A stretch of 64,000 bases of DNA from Nitrospiraceae bacterium. Lineage in GTDB: Bacteria > Nitrospirota > Nitrospiria > Nitrospirales > UBA8639. Of this stretch, positions 26,248 to 35,276 are shown piece after piece (the stretch's first letter is position 1; each line of letters opens with the position of its first letter). The stretch lies in the NCBI GenBank assembly GCA_020632595.1, contig JACKFF010000003.1, forward strand, positions 248,001 to 312,000, in the 5' to 3' direction. Made by a program: the position numbers and the translations under genes. Below the pieces are notes generated by a model, which searched no databases, was not told where the DNA came from, and saw only the letters and a list, made by a program, of their open reading frames with translations.

Positions 26248-26454
26248 TTAAAAATAAAATGGCATATTATCCAGAAAAGATACCAATTGGTAACTATGCA
26301 TTAAACGGTAACGCCAGTTTGCTTCAAAGAATATCCACCCGTAATAATTAGAAAAATCAGAATTGGCATCAATCTGAGGTGGATTCATCCATTTCGTATT
26401 GCTCCCTATTCTGATTGATTTTTCAGATATCCAACCTGATGTTACCTGAATCAT
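26248..26454 (-). CDS. Small hypothetical protein upstream of nxrA
   Basis: A 68-residue frame from ATG 26454, chosen because GGAGG sits five bases before it. The product is rich in aromatic residues (NYYGWIFFEANWRYRLMHSY) with no clear membrane segment or signal peptide. Unknown. It runs in the same direction as nxrA and ends 355 bases before it. It might be a real small protein, a remnant, or chance. Confidence 0.4.
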   Translation of the reverse strand: MIQVTSGWISEKSIRIGSNTKWMNPPQIDANSDFSNYYGWIFFEANWRYRLMHSYQLVSFLDNMPFYF

Positions 26455-26550
26455 CCCTACCTCCAAACAATAATTAGGTCCATGTGGAATAATCTATAAT
26501 ATTTGAGCTTAAGGAAAACCAAGTCCATTCTGGAAATTCGACAATTTTAA

Positions 26551-27207
26551 TTAATTGGTAGAAAAAACAGCATTTTTGGGACAATATTGACTTAGAACAC
26601 AAACACTGCACCTAGGCGAAACCGGCCTGCATATATTTTGACCAAATGCGACCAACATTCCATTGAGAGGAATCCACCACCTTCGTGGAAGCTTTTCCCG
26701 AAGCGCTTTTTCTGTTCCATCGGGATCGGTGGTAAAGACATAACCCCATCGATTGCAAATTCGATGGACATGCGTATCTACGCATATTCCAGGCATATTA
26801 TAGGCTAATGTAACAACCAAATTAGCCGTTTTACGGCCAACACCTGGCAATGATAACAGGGCATCAATGGTACCAGGAGTTTCCCCGTGAAAATCCTTAC
26901 AAATTTTTTGACTTATGGCCTTAATTTGCTTGGCTTTTATGCGAAAAAAAGCCACAGGAAAAATGGCTTTTTCTATGTTTTTTACCTGCATTTTTGCCAT
27001 TAAAAACGGATCCGAAGAAATTGCAAATAACCTTTTACTAGCCTCTGCCATCACTTGATCACGGGTTCGCAAGCTCAAAACACAGGCAATCAAAATTTTA
27101 AAAGGAGCACTGCCTTGTTCGGCAAGTTGACTAAGGATTGGGGTAGGAAACGGCCTTATGGCCTTCTTAACCAAGCGGAGGAAGACAAGATTGTCATCCT
27201 CATTCAT
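26551..27207 (-). CDS. nth: Endonuclease III, DNA glycosylase/AP lyase
   Basis: 218 residues. It removes oxidised pyrimidines in base-excision repair. The helix-hairpin-helix LSLPGVGRKTANLV includes the catalytic lysine, VDTHVHRICNRWG the catalytic aspartate, and the C-terminal [4Fe-4S] loop C-x6-C-x2-C-x5-C is intact (CRPVSPRCSVCVLSQYC). ATG at 27207. AT-rich compared with nxrAB. Same direction as rpsU upstream. Confidence 0.95.
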   Translation of the reverse strand: MNEDDNLVFLRLVKKAIRPFPTPILSQLAEQGSAPFKILIACVLSLRTRDQVMAEASKRLFAISSDPFLMAKMQVKNIEKAIFPVAFFRIKAKQIKAISQKICKDFHGETPGTIDALLSLPGVGRKTANLVVTLAYNMPGICVDTHVHRICNRWGYVFTTDPDGTEKALREKLPRRWWIPLNGMLVAFGQNICRPVSPRCSVCVLSQYCPKNAVFSTN

Positions 27208-27268
27208 ATTTTTTGAGTTGGAGATAAAAATTGAGGATGAATTACGATTTTGGCTGAATTACGGGAGA

Positions 27269-27463
27269 CTAAAACATTCTATTCTTTGAAAGCCATTTTT
27301 GGCGACGCCTGGCGGCTTCACGCTCTTTACCCTTTTTCTTAACGCTAGGTTTTTCATAAAATCTGCGACGTTTTAATTCACGAAACAAACCCTCTGCGGC
27401 TAACTTTTTCTTAGCGACTTTCAATGCTTTTTCTACGTTGTTATTGATAACTCGTACTTCCAC
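27269..27463 (-). CDS. rpsU: 30S ribosomal protein bS21
   Basis: 64 residues, normal length. MEVRVINNNVEKALKVAKKK at the N-terminus and the very basic RELKRRRFYEKPSVKKKGKE middle are diagnostic. It binds the 30S platform near the anti-Shine-Dalgarno end of 16S rRNA. Start is GTG at 27463 with GAGGGA upstream. Confidence 0.95.
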   Translation of the reverse strand: MEVRVINNNVEKALKVAKKKLAAEGLFRELKRRRFYEKPSVKKKGKEREAARRRQKWLSKNRMF

Positions 27464-27632
27464 GTTTCCCTCAAACTAAAGATTAAACCAACATTTTACA
27501 TTTTGCTTCCGAGGATGGCACTTTATCACGAGTTGTAAGCCTATGCAAGACGAAATTAATTCACAATTTTAAATTTTTGCCTTTAAAATCAAATAAATAT
27601 ATTTTCCTATCTGATATTTTAGGAATATCACA

Positions 27633-29024
27633 CTATGAATCTTTTAATGCGGCAATAATATCCAATACCATCTTTTTGCCATCTCCAAATAACATCAATG
27701 AGTTATCTAAGGCAAATAATGGGTTTGGAATTCCGGCAAAACCAGGACTTAAACTGCGTTTTATTATCACAATAGTTTTTGCCTTATCGACATCAATGAT
27801 TGGCATTCCCGCAATTGGACTACTTGGATCAGTTCTGGCCAATGGGTTCACCACGTCGTTTGCACCAATAACTAAGACAACATCCACCTGATCAATGGTT
27901 TGGTTGACCTCATCCATATCCTTCAGGGCATCATAGGGAACGTCAGCCTCAGCCATAAGGACATTCATGTGGCCTGGCATTCTTCCTGCCACAGGATGGA
28001 TACCATATTCCACGGTGGTCCCACGACTCTCCAGAAGAGCAGCCAAGCTTGCGACCGGATGCTGCGCTTGCGATACCGCCATCCCATAGCCAGGAACAAT
28101 TACCACTCGTCGCGCCGCATCAAACAGCAAAGCAACTTCCTCGGGAGAAGCCGACTTAACTTTTCCTCCATACACTTCATCTGCAGTTTGGCCACCCTCA
28201 CCTGAAGGCCCCATTACTCCAAACAAGACATTGGTTAACGAACGGTTCATGGCTTTACACATAATGTGGGTCAAAATAATCCCGGACGCACCTACCAATG
28301 AACCGGTGATGATGAGAACATTATTGGAAAGCACAAAACCTGTTGCCGCGGCAGCTAACCCCGAATAGGAATTTAATAATGCCACCACCACAGGCATATC
28401 CGCCCCACCAATAGGAAGCACTAGCAAAATGCCTAATACAGATGCCACCCCAACCAACACCCAATACAGCGAGAAGCTATCAGGACTTAAAACCACCCCA
28501 ATACTTAACCCCAGCACCAATAGGGCCAAGATAGAATTAATCACTTGTTGACCTGAAAACAAAATCGCATTTTCGGAAATCAGCCCCTTCAGCTTCCCAA
28601 AGGCCACCAAGCTGCCCCAAAACGTTACGGCCCCGATTAATCCTGAGGCAGCTGTGGCAATCGTTAATTGAATAATCGGTGAATCCGTTAACGAAGAGCC
28701 TTCAATCAAAGCGGCCCCCGCCACAAAAATTGAGGCAGCGCCACCAAATCCATTCAAAAGAGCGACCATCTCTGGCATAGAGGTCATCTCTATGCGCATC
28801 GCCAACACCGCGCCAATGGCACCACCCACTACCATTCCCAATATAATGTACTCATAACTGACAATGTGCCGGTCAGTGAGGGTTACGACCACGGCCAGCA
28901 GCATTCCACAGGCACCCAGGACATTCCCGCGAACTGCCGTTCGAGGATGGGTAAGCCCCTTCAAGCCAAAAATGAACAGGACGGACGCAACGAGGTAAGA
29001 AAAATTTATAATAAAATCGTACAT
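27633..29024 (-). CDS. pntB: NAD(P) transhydrogenase subunit beta
   Basis: 463 residues. About nine membrane helices (residues 5-260) are followed by the NADP(H)-binding domain (from about 285: VVIVPGYGMAVSQAQHPV, GRMPGHMNVLMAEADVPY, VVLVIGANDVVNP, IVIIKRSLSPGFAGI). It couples proton entry to NADPH formation from NADH. Last gene of the pntAA-pntAB-pntB operon, starting six bases after pntAB. In a chemolithoautotroph with reverse electron flow this enzyme supplies NADPH for CO2 fixation and biosynthesis. Confidence 0.96.
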   Translation of the reverse strand: MYDFIINFSYLVASVLFIFGLKGLTHPRTAVRGNVLGACGMLLAVVVTLTDRHIVSYEYIILGMVVGGAIGAVLAMRIEMTSMPEMVALLNGFGGAASIFVAGAALIEGSSLTDSPIIQLTIATAASGLIGAVTFWGSLVAFGKLKGLISENAILFSGQQVINSILALLVLGLSIGVVLSPDSFSLYWVLVGVASVLGILLVLPIGGADMPVVVALLNSYSGLAAAATGFVLSNNVLIITGSLVGASGIILTHIMCKAMNRSLTNVLFGVMGPSGEGGQTADEVYGGKVKSASPEEVALLFDAARRVVIVPGYGMAVSQAQHPVASLAALLESRGTTVEYGIHPVAGRMPGHMNVLMAEADVPYDALKDMDEVNQTIDQVDVVLVIGANDVVNPLARTDPSSPIAGMPIIDVDKAKTIVIIKRSLSPGFAGIPNPLFALDNSLMLFGDGKKMVLDIIAALKDS

Positions 29025-29029
29025 ATGTT

Positions 29030-29308
29030 TTACGTCTTCTTTTTGAACATGGCTAACATTCGGTTCGTTACCATAAATCCACCAATCACATTAATGGTCG
29101 CCAAGACCACAGAAAGAAACCCCAGAACCGTGGTAACCCACAACTCCGTTCCTGTAGAAACAATGGCCCCCACTAAGGTGATACCAGAAATGGCGTTAGA
29201 ACCTGACATCAAAGGAGTATGAAGAGTGGGCGGTATCTTCGTGATGACCTCGAAACCCACGAAGATCGCGAGGACAAAAACCGTAAAGGACATGAGAAAC
29301 ATTTCCAT
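29030..29308 (-). CDS. pntAB: NAD(P) transhydrogenase alpha subunit, membrane part
   Basis: 92 residues from ATG 29308 (GAGGGA upstream). Three membrane helices; PPTLHTPLMSGSNAISGITLVGAI is the family signature. In many bacteria alpha is split into a soluble NAD-binding part and this membrane part, as seen here. It starts 26 bases after the stop of the soluble part. Confidence 0.93.
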   Translation of the reverse strand: MEMFLMSFTVFVLAIFVGFEVITKIPPTLHTPLMSGSNAISGITLVGAIVSTGTELWVTTVLGFLSVVLATINVIGGFMVTNRMLAMFKKKT

Positions 29309-29333
29309 AGCAATTCCCTCATTCTTACGCCGA

Positions 29334-30491
29334 TTAAGCCGGAAGTCCCAATACTTCCCGAATGCGCGGCTGAACAACTTCCCCATTTCGCGTCAACATG
29401 GTTTCTTTTGTAATTTCGTCGTTCATATCAATTTGAATTTCCCCTTTTTTCACTAAATGGAGGAGAAAGGTCGCTACATTTTTGGCATACATTTGACTGG
29501 CATGAAACGGTACGGTTGAAGACAGGTTTTCAGGACCATGAATAGTCACACCATGCATTACAATTGTATGGCCAGGTTTAGTTAGCTCACAGTTTCCGCC
29601 CCGTTCTGCAGCCAGATCTACAATCACTGACCCTGGAGCCATAGCCCCAACCATATCAGCCGTAATAAGAATCGGTGCTTTCTTCCCAGGCACAGCCGCC
29701 GTGGAAATCACTACATCACTAGTGGCGATTACTTTCCCTAATAACTCCCGCTGCTTCTTGTAAAAGGTTTCATCTTGGGCTTTTGCATACCCCCCTTTAT
29801 CTTCTGCAGCACCTGTCTCCAGTGGCAGCTCAACAAACTTGGCGCCTAAACTTAAAATCTGCTCTTTGACCGCAGGGCGAATATCATACGCCTCAACCGC
29901 AGCCCCTAACCGCTTAGCCACAGAAATGGCTTGCAATCCTGCAACCCCAGCGCCAATGATTAAGACCTTCGCAGGCGTGACTGTTCCGGCCGCTGTCATG
30001 AGCATGGGAAACATTTTTGGCAGAGAACTAGCGGCAATCAGTACCGCTTTGTAACCAGCCACTGTGCCCATGGAGGAAAGAATGTCCATACTTTGGGCTC
30101 GGGTAATGCGAGGCATCAATTCTAAAGCAAAGGCCACGACCTCACGAGAAGCAAGGTCTTGAACCGATTGCGGGGCGGTCAAGGCTTCGGCCATCCCAAT
30201 CAGCATCTGCCCTTTGCGAAAACCTGCTAAGTCTGCCTGACCTTCGGTAAGGTTGGCTCCTAACAACCGCACTTGAACAACGCAATCAGCCTTTTCGAAC
30301 ACCTGTGCCCGAGAAGAGGCAATTGTTGCCCCTTTTTCAACATAGGCAGAGTCAGGATAGCCCGCTTGGTCTCCAGCCTTGGATTCAACCATGACGTCCA
30401 TTCCCCCTTTTTTCAGCGAGGGAAGTACAGCTGGAACTAGAGCTACTCGGTGTTCACCAGGATACGTTTCTCGAAGGACGCCAACAATCAT
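29334..30491 (-). CDS. pntAA: NAD(P) transhydrogenase alpha subunit, soluble NAD(H)-binding part
   Basis: 385 residues, AlaDh/PNT fold. N-terminal VGVLRETYPGEHRVALVP and the NAD-binding VLIIGAGVAGLQAISVAKRLGA are present; GYAKAQDETFYKKQ is the RQD-loop region that contacts domain III. ATG at 30491. First gene of the operon. Confidence 0.95.
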   Translation of the reverse strand: MIVGVLRETYPGEHRVALVPAVLPSLKKGGMDVMVESKAGDQAGYPDSAYVEKGATIASSRAQVFEKADCVVQVRLLGANLTEGQADLAGFRKGQMLIGMAEALTAPQSVQDLASREVVAFALELMPRITRAQSMDILSSMGTVAGYKAVLIAASSLPKMFPMLMTAAGTVTPAKVLIIGAGVAGLQAISVAKRLGAAVEAYDIRPAVKEQILSLGAKFVELPLETGAAEDKGGYAKAQDETFYKKQRELLGKVIATSDVVISTAAVPGKKAPILITADMVGAMAPGSVIVDLAAERGGNCELTKPGHTIVMHGVTIHGPENLSSTVPFHASQMYAKNVATFLLHLVKKGEIQIDMNDEITKETMLTRNGEVVQPRIREVLGLPA

Positions 30492-30753
30492 AATGGCCTA
30501 TCTCTTAGGTATAAGGGTTGTGAGAACTTTACAATTTCATTAAGTCACTAGAGATTTTTTAAACCCCTTGGCAAGCCCTGTGTTGATATCATAGGGATTC
30601 AAAGAGAATCAATGTGTCTTTGGATCTATAAAGAAGTGCGACTAACGGCCCAGCGAGAAAGGCGAAACAGAGGCAACACGCCTCATGGCACATCGAATGA
30701 AATACCTCAGAACATCACCATCACCTCTAAGACCACATGATTCATTCACTCAA

Positions 30754-32028
30754 TCAATGCCTCTTCGGTGAATAGAAGGCCTGTGCGATTTCAGTCGCTA
30801 GAAATAACATGGCCCGGCTTTGGGTATAACATGCATGGCCGAATAAGTGCTGTCGAGGAGACTCCTCTGCCTGAACCCCATATTCCACCAACAGGCATTG
30901 TCCGTCATTGGCGCACCGTGTCCCACGCCGAGTACATTCCAGCCACCGCTCAAAGCCGTCATAGGGTTCAAAAATTTCTCTGAAATCAACATTGGCCTGT
31001 TCAGCCTCCGGATTATTCGGAACCATATCCGTGCCGGCCACAGCCAATTGCTGTATGTAATCCCCACCAGATTGATAGGGCATTTCCCACGCAATTTGAG
31101 GTAATTCCATTTTTGCCAACCAACGCTTGCCATCAGTTCGAATGGCACGATGATTCACCAAATGCAGCAGATGACCAATTCCATCGATATCCCAGCCGTA
31201 GCGAACCGGAGTTCCTAACGTGACGACATCGACCATTGCCCCGTTTAACACCGTTTGATCCATGACAAGACCATACAAGCGTTCGAGCTGCTCTACGGAC
31301 CGATCGGTTGAAGGGCACGCTTGCCAGTATGTGGCTACAATCTCAAAAACGCGGGCCCTCATTTCCGATTCCCCTCTAGCTAGAATATTCGACAATAAAG
31401 CCAGGACCTGACCCGCATGTCCATGGCCAACGAGAAGAAGCCGGTCATCGCTTGTTAGATCAAGCCGAAAAACCCAATTTTGAAGATACGCCAAAAGATG
31501 CATGGCGGCTTCGACGCGTCCAACATGATGGTTGATCGAAGACCAAAGGTATCGACCACAAGGAATAGATTGGCCGCTCCCCTTGGTCAGGGCGAGTTCA
31601 AATTTCCGTACGTACGACGAAGAAAAATTTCCTGCTTCCTGAGCAAGCAGGTCCACCCTTCCGTGAGTTGGTTCATCATTCGCTACAGGAGGGTGAATTG
31701 GATCATCTGGAAGACAAATACCGCTTGTAGCGGGGCGAAGAAGAGCCAGCAACGATTCCAAGCCAGAAATCCCTCGGGAATATCCTCGTTTTAATCCTCC
31801 AACCTCATCCAATCTGGCCGCACCGAAGAGATCCATAAATGGCAGGCCATTGAGAAACAGGATTCCCTTCACTCGAGATCGGGCCATCTGCTCGCCAACG
31901 CCAACCATTGCCTGGCTCCATGCGGGCGAATCTGAAGCTATTCCAGGCTGAAAGGTTCGATAGCCTACCCGTACTCCAGGGTCCGACTTGGTATAATTAG
32001 AATGTTGGAAATTATTGTCGTGGGGCAT
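30754..32028 (-). CDS. Alpha/beta-hydrolase-like hypothetical protein with altered nucleophile motif
   Basis: 424 residues, soluble. The segment DRLLLVGHGHAGQVLALLSN (about 218-237) looks like the nucleophile elbow of a lipase-type alpha/beta-hydrolase (GxSxG), but a His stands where Ser is expected (G-H-G-H-A-G). MVDVVTLGTPVRYGWD follows as the typical next strand (VTLGTP). This resembles the lipase/PGAP1-like group. It is either a pseudo-enzyme or uses another residue. ATG at 32028 has AGGTGA upstream. It is divergent from the gene at 32292. Confidence 0.6.
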   Translation of the reverse strand: MPHDNNFQHSNYTKSDPGVRVGYRTFQPGIASDSPAWSQAMVGVGEQMARSRVKGILFLNGLPFMDLFGAARLDEVGGLKRGYSRGISGLESLLALLRPATSGICLPDDPIHPPVANDEPTHGRVDLLAQEAGNFSSSYVRKFELALTKGSGQSIPCGRYLWSSINHHVGRVEAAMHLLAYLQNWVFRLDLTSDDRLLLVGHGHAGQVLALLSNILARGESEMRARVFEIVATYWQACPSTDRSVEQLERLYGLVMDQTVLNGAMVDVVTLGTPVRYGWDIDGIGHLLHLVNHRAIRTDGKRWLAKMELPQIAWEMPYQSGGDYIQQLAVAGTDMVPNNPEAEQANVDFREIFEPYDGFERWLECTRRGTRCANDGQCLLVEYGVQAEESPRQHLFGHACYTQSRAMLFLATEIAQAFYSPKRH

Positions 32029-32291
32029 TGGAAATCACCTGAGTGTGAGGCCCCATTCATAATGGATACACTCTGCTCAGGGCAAGAGATCCTTGAATAT
32101 TTTTGGTCTGCTAATCTTAATAAAAAGAAAATCCTGACCTTTTCAGTTGGTTGACCGCCTGAAAATCTGCATGATAAGTTCAGTTTCGATCATTTTCCTC
32201 ACAAGCGAGGGAGAATTCTCCTCATGATATTCAATAAAGGTTCCTTACCATTTTCATCTTCATCTTCTTGTCGTGGAGCAGGGCAGAAATT

Positions 32292-33350
32292 ATGAGTACT
32301 TCCCAACTACGTCCTCAACAACATCGTCCTGGTACACTCATTCGTTGTGTTTTCCTAGCATGGAGTGTGGCCTGGCTTTCCCTAATCGGAGGAACAGGCT
32401 CGATTGCTTTCGCCGCACAAGCCGAACACATTATTCTTGTCGTGCTGGAAGGGATCAAATCATCATCCATCCAAAACGGCGGGACTCCTAACCTGGCTCA
32501 GTTAGCCAAGGATGGGGCTGTGACCTGGTCCGCTCAATCCATTACCCCTCCTCTCACCGTTCCGGCAATGGCCTCTTTGCTCACCGGCCTTCAAGTTGAG
32601 AAACATCGGGTGACCGCCGCATGGGAAACATACGATTTTGCGCGTTCATTTATGCGATCACCCACGGTTTTTGACTACATGGATCTGGCTGGTGGAAAAG
32701 ATACGGGCGTCTTCCTTATGGATGAACGACTTTATCAATTAGTTCGACCGGAAATTTACGTCGACTCCCAAGTCTGCGGCTACACCAAACCACAGTGTAC
32801 GCCAGAAAGAGCGTCGGCATACATCAAAGACTTCTTAAAAAAAGTTACCAGTGAGAAAGGCTATGGCTTCCGGCTTTTTGGAGTACCAAACCTCCTATTA
32901 GTACATCTGCCTTCGGCGGTGAAGGTCGGACAGAAATATGGATGGGATTCGGAAAAATATTCCGCTACCCTATTATCTATTGATACCTCTGTGGAACAAA
33001 TCATCCAAACGTATAAAGAGCTTGGCGTTTTGGACAAAACCATGGTGATTATTACTGGCCTGAATAGCGGACCTCTTTCTCCCCCGACAGGAAAAGAAGG
33101 CAAAACAGTCTCGACAAGCCTTACAACTCCTGAGCTAGATGCCACCATTCCCTGGATTGCCTGGGGCGCGAATATTAAACAAAATCATCCCATCTCCCAA
33201 TCGGTCTCTTTATTAGATACCGGAGCAACTATTATGTATGCCCTCGGGCTTGAAACACATACTGAATGGGACAGCCACCCGATTGGTGATATTTTCCAAA
33301 CTGTTCCAGAAAGACGGACCACCGACAATGAACCACAAAAAAAACAATGA
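32292..33350 (+). CDS. Alkaline-phosphatase-superfamily-like exported protein
   Basis: About 352 residues from ATG 32292, with a signal peptide to about residue 45 (cleavage near AFAAQA). The body follows the type I phosphodiesterase/nucleotide pyrophosphatase fold: IILVVLEGIKSSSI in place of the usual D-G motif, then GTPNLAQLAKDGAV and PPLTVPAMASLLTGLQ, the nucleophile region with Thr. The later metal motif (usually S/T-D-H-G) reads ITGLNSGPL, without Asp-His. So several metal ligands are missing and activity is doubtful. Its stop lies 23 bases inside the next gene. Confidence 0.65.
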   Translation: MSTSQLRPQQHRPGTLIRCVFLAWSVAWLSLIGGTGSIAFAAQAEHIILVVLEGIKSSSIQNGGTPNLAQLAKDGAVTWSAQSITPPLTVPAMASLLTGLQVEKHRVTAAWETYDFARSFMRSPTVFDYMDLAGGKDTGVFLMDERLYQLVRPEIYVDSQVCGYTKPQCTPERASAYIKDFLKKVTSEKGYGFRLFGVPNLLLVHLPSAVKVGQKYGWDSEKYSATLLSIDTSVEQIIQTYKELGVLDKTMVIITGLNSGPLSPPTGKEGKTVSTSLTTPELDATIPWIAWGANIKQNHPISQSVSLLDTGATIMYALGLETHTEWDSHPIGDIFQTVPERRTTDNEPQKKQ

Positions 33351-33801
33351 CACCTTGATTCGAACACACTTGCCGCGTCAAATCCTATATGGGATTTTCT
33401 TCCTGTTTCTAATGGGAATTTCTCCTCTGCTTGTTCACCACGGGCACGCAGCAGACCCTATCAATCCTCTGTTGCGAGAGTTTCCTATTACCGTGAATCC
33501 GAATGCACTCACTCCGCCAACCTGGTGGCACGTACCCGGTATCACTCCCTTGATTTGGACAAAAGATCCCATCAATATGGACGCTTACAAAACCTCTGAA
33601 TCCAGGACCTTAAACCTCAAGCCTGGAGATTATCGTTTTGGGACTTTTACGTTTGATTTTTTATTCAAGGTGACCTTATCCGGAACCTTGGAATTCTCGC
33701 CAACACTCGATCAATGTGTAGATGGACGAGGAACACAGGTCCTGACAATTCGTTGCAGCCATACACAACCCTATCCACAAGAACCCGACTACCCGAAATA
33801 A
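33328..33801 (+). CDS. Small exported hypothetical protein
   Basis: 157 residues from ATG 33328, which overlaps the end of the preceding gene by 23 bases. Signal peptide to about residue 42 (cleavage after HGHA before ADPIN). The mature part, WWHVPGITPLIWTKDPIN... then NLKPGDYRFGTFTFDFLF and GTLEFSPTLDQCVDG, looks beta-rich. No family known. Translational coupling suggests it works with the phosphatase-like protein. Confidence 0.65.
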   Translation: MNHKKNNDTLIRTHLPRQILYGIFFLFLMGISPLLVHHGHAADPINPLLREFPITVNPNALTPPTWWHVPGITPLIWTKDPINMDAYKTSESRTLNLKPGDYRFGTFTFDFLFKVTLSGTLEFSPTLDQCVDGRGTQVLTIRCSHTQPYPQEPDYPK

Positions 33802-33826
33802 GTCGGAAGGGATAAAAAGGAAGATC

Positions 33827-35215
33827 ATGCCGAATTCTGTGCAAGATTGGATTGATGCCCTCGAAGATCCCGATGATGCCACCCGCGAAGAGGCTGCCAA
33901 GGCCCTTGCCGAAAAGGGTGATCCGAAAACGTTAGAACCCCTTCTGATCGCCCTTGAAGACGACTTCTGGTCGGTTCGAACTTATGTCGGCTGGGCGTTA
34001 GCCAAAATTGGCGGAGAGAAGGCCGTTGAAGGCCTCATTACGCTTTTCAATGACAATATGATGGAAGTTCAAGCCGAAGCAGTAAAAGCCATGGCCTCCA
34101 TGGGAAAATGCGTCATTCCGCAATTACTGACTTGCTTGAAGGACAAGCGGTGGCGAGTGCGAGAACAAGCCGCTAAAACGTTAGGCGAATTGCGTGACCC
34201 TCAGGCCGTACCAGGATTGAACCTGGTGTGCCGGGACCGGGATGGGGCAGTCAAAAGTGCCGCCGCCGAAGCCTTAGGAAAAATTGGTGACCCAAAGGCC
34301 ATTCCAACCCTGATTAAATTATTTAAGGATACATCCAAGATCGTGCGGGAAACCGCCGGAACCGCATTGATGTATATTGGAAAAGAATCAGTCGATGCCC
34401 TACTGGAGTCCCTCAAAGACCCTCACTTCGTTGTACGCTGTCACGCCGTTCGGGCACTAGGGGGCATGACGACGGACTATCAAATGGGGCGGGTGTGGGT
34501 TCGTGAAACTCGTGTCGTCGATGCCCTGATCGACATGGTTAAAGACCCTGATCGAGCGGTTCGCGAAGATGCCACTATCGCCTTGGGCAATATAGGCGAT
34601 GCCCGTGCAGTAGATGCCCTTATGGAAGCCATGAAAGACGGTACAGTGAAACGCCATGCAATTGCTTCCCTCGGCATGATCGGAGATCCTCGCGCCTACC
34701 CTCCCGTCCTGGATGCGTTAAAGGGTAAGGGCATACATCAAGCGGGGAAGCCAACCCCTGGCTGCATTATTAGCGAAGACCTCTTAATTAAAGAAGCCGC
34801 TGCTACAGCCCTGGGTCATTTCCGCCATCCCAAAGTCATTCCGGATTTAGTGCTGTTACTCAAAGACCTGGTCCTTCGTGATTATGCCGCCAATTCCTTG
34901 GTGTTGATTGGAGACGCGGCCATTGAGCCACTCGTGTGGTTCCTCCATGACCCGGATTTGTCTAAAGTCCAGCAAGAAAGTGAGCGGGTTCTGGCATTTG
35001 CCACCACTCGAATGACGGCAGGTGGTGCTCTCAAAAAAACAGTCTTAGACACCCTGGATAAACTCGGATGGAAACCAACAGAAGGCATCAGCAAAGAGAC
35101 CAGAGAGATTGAATATACCGACACCTCCAATGTGTTAGGTGAGGGGGGGGAAGGCCGCTTTGGCAAAAGTGGTGACTTCGCTATGCCGGCCAAACCACCA
35201 AAAATCGAACGATAG
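33827..35215 (+). CDS. HEAT-repeat (PBS lyase-like) protein
   Basis: 462 residues built of about a dozen HEAT-like repeats of some 31 residues (DPDDATREEAAKALAEKGDP; DRDGAVKSAAAEALGKIGDP; DPDRAVREDATIALGNIGDA). The last repeat ends in KLGWKP, followed by a 45-residue charged and Gly-rich tail. Such proteins serve as interaction scaffolds, and a few as phycobilin lyases; no pigment context exists here. Four more HEAT genes lie at 41527-45246. ATG 33827 is preceded by AAAAGGAAG. It lies 25 bases after the small exported gene and may share its mRNA. Confidence 0.85.
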   Translation: MPNSVQDWIDALEDPDDATREEAAKALAEKGDPKTLEPLLIALEDDFWSVRTYVGWALAKIGGEKAVEGLITLFNDNMMEVQAEAVKAMASMGKCVIPQLLTCLKDKRWRVREQAAKTLGELRDPQAVPGLNLVCRDRDGAVKSAAAEALGKIGDPKAIPTLIKLFKDTSKIVRETAGTALMYIGKESVDALLESLKDPHFVVRCHAVRALGGMTTDYQMGRVWVRETRVVDALIDMVKDPDRAVREDATIALGNIGDARAVDALMEAMKDGTVKRHAIASLGMIGDPRAYPPVLDALKGKGIHQAGKPTPGCIISEDLLIKEAAATALGHFRHPKVIPDLVLLLKDLVLRDYAANSLVLIGDAAIEPLVWFLHDPDLSKVQQESERVLAFATTRMTAGGALKKTVLDTLDKLGWKPTEGISKETREIEYTDTSNVLGEGGEGRFGKSGDFAMPAKPPKIER

Positions 35216-35251
35216 TAATTGCCAATTCCCCTGCCGGGAATTGGCAATTAC
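35215..35251. terminator. Long perfect hairpin between convergent genes
   Basis: GTAATTGCCAATTCCC and GGGAATTGGCAATTAC form a perfect 16-bp stem with a five-base loop. It begins at the last base of the HEAT gene stop codon and lies 26 bases from the end of the convergent methyltransferase gene. A symmetrical stem in this place is probably a bidirectional terminator, although neither side has a strong T run. Confidence 0.7.
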
Positions 35252-35276
35252 GCTGGCGGAATTCGTTTCCTCTCTA

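Noticed and set aside
33827..35215. Phycobilisome lyase function for the HEAT protein
   Set aside because: The resemblance lies in the generic repeat; there are no phycobilin genes in the window.
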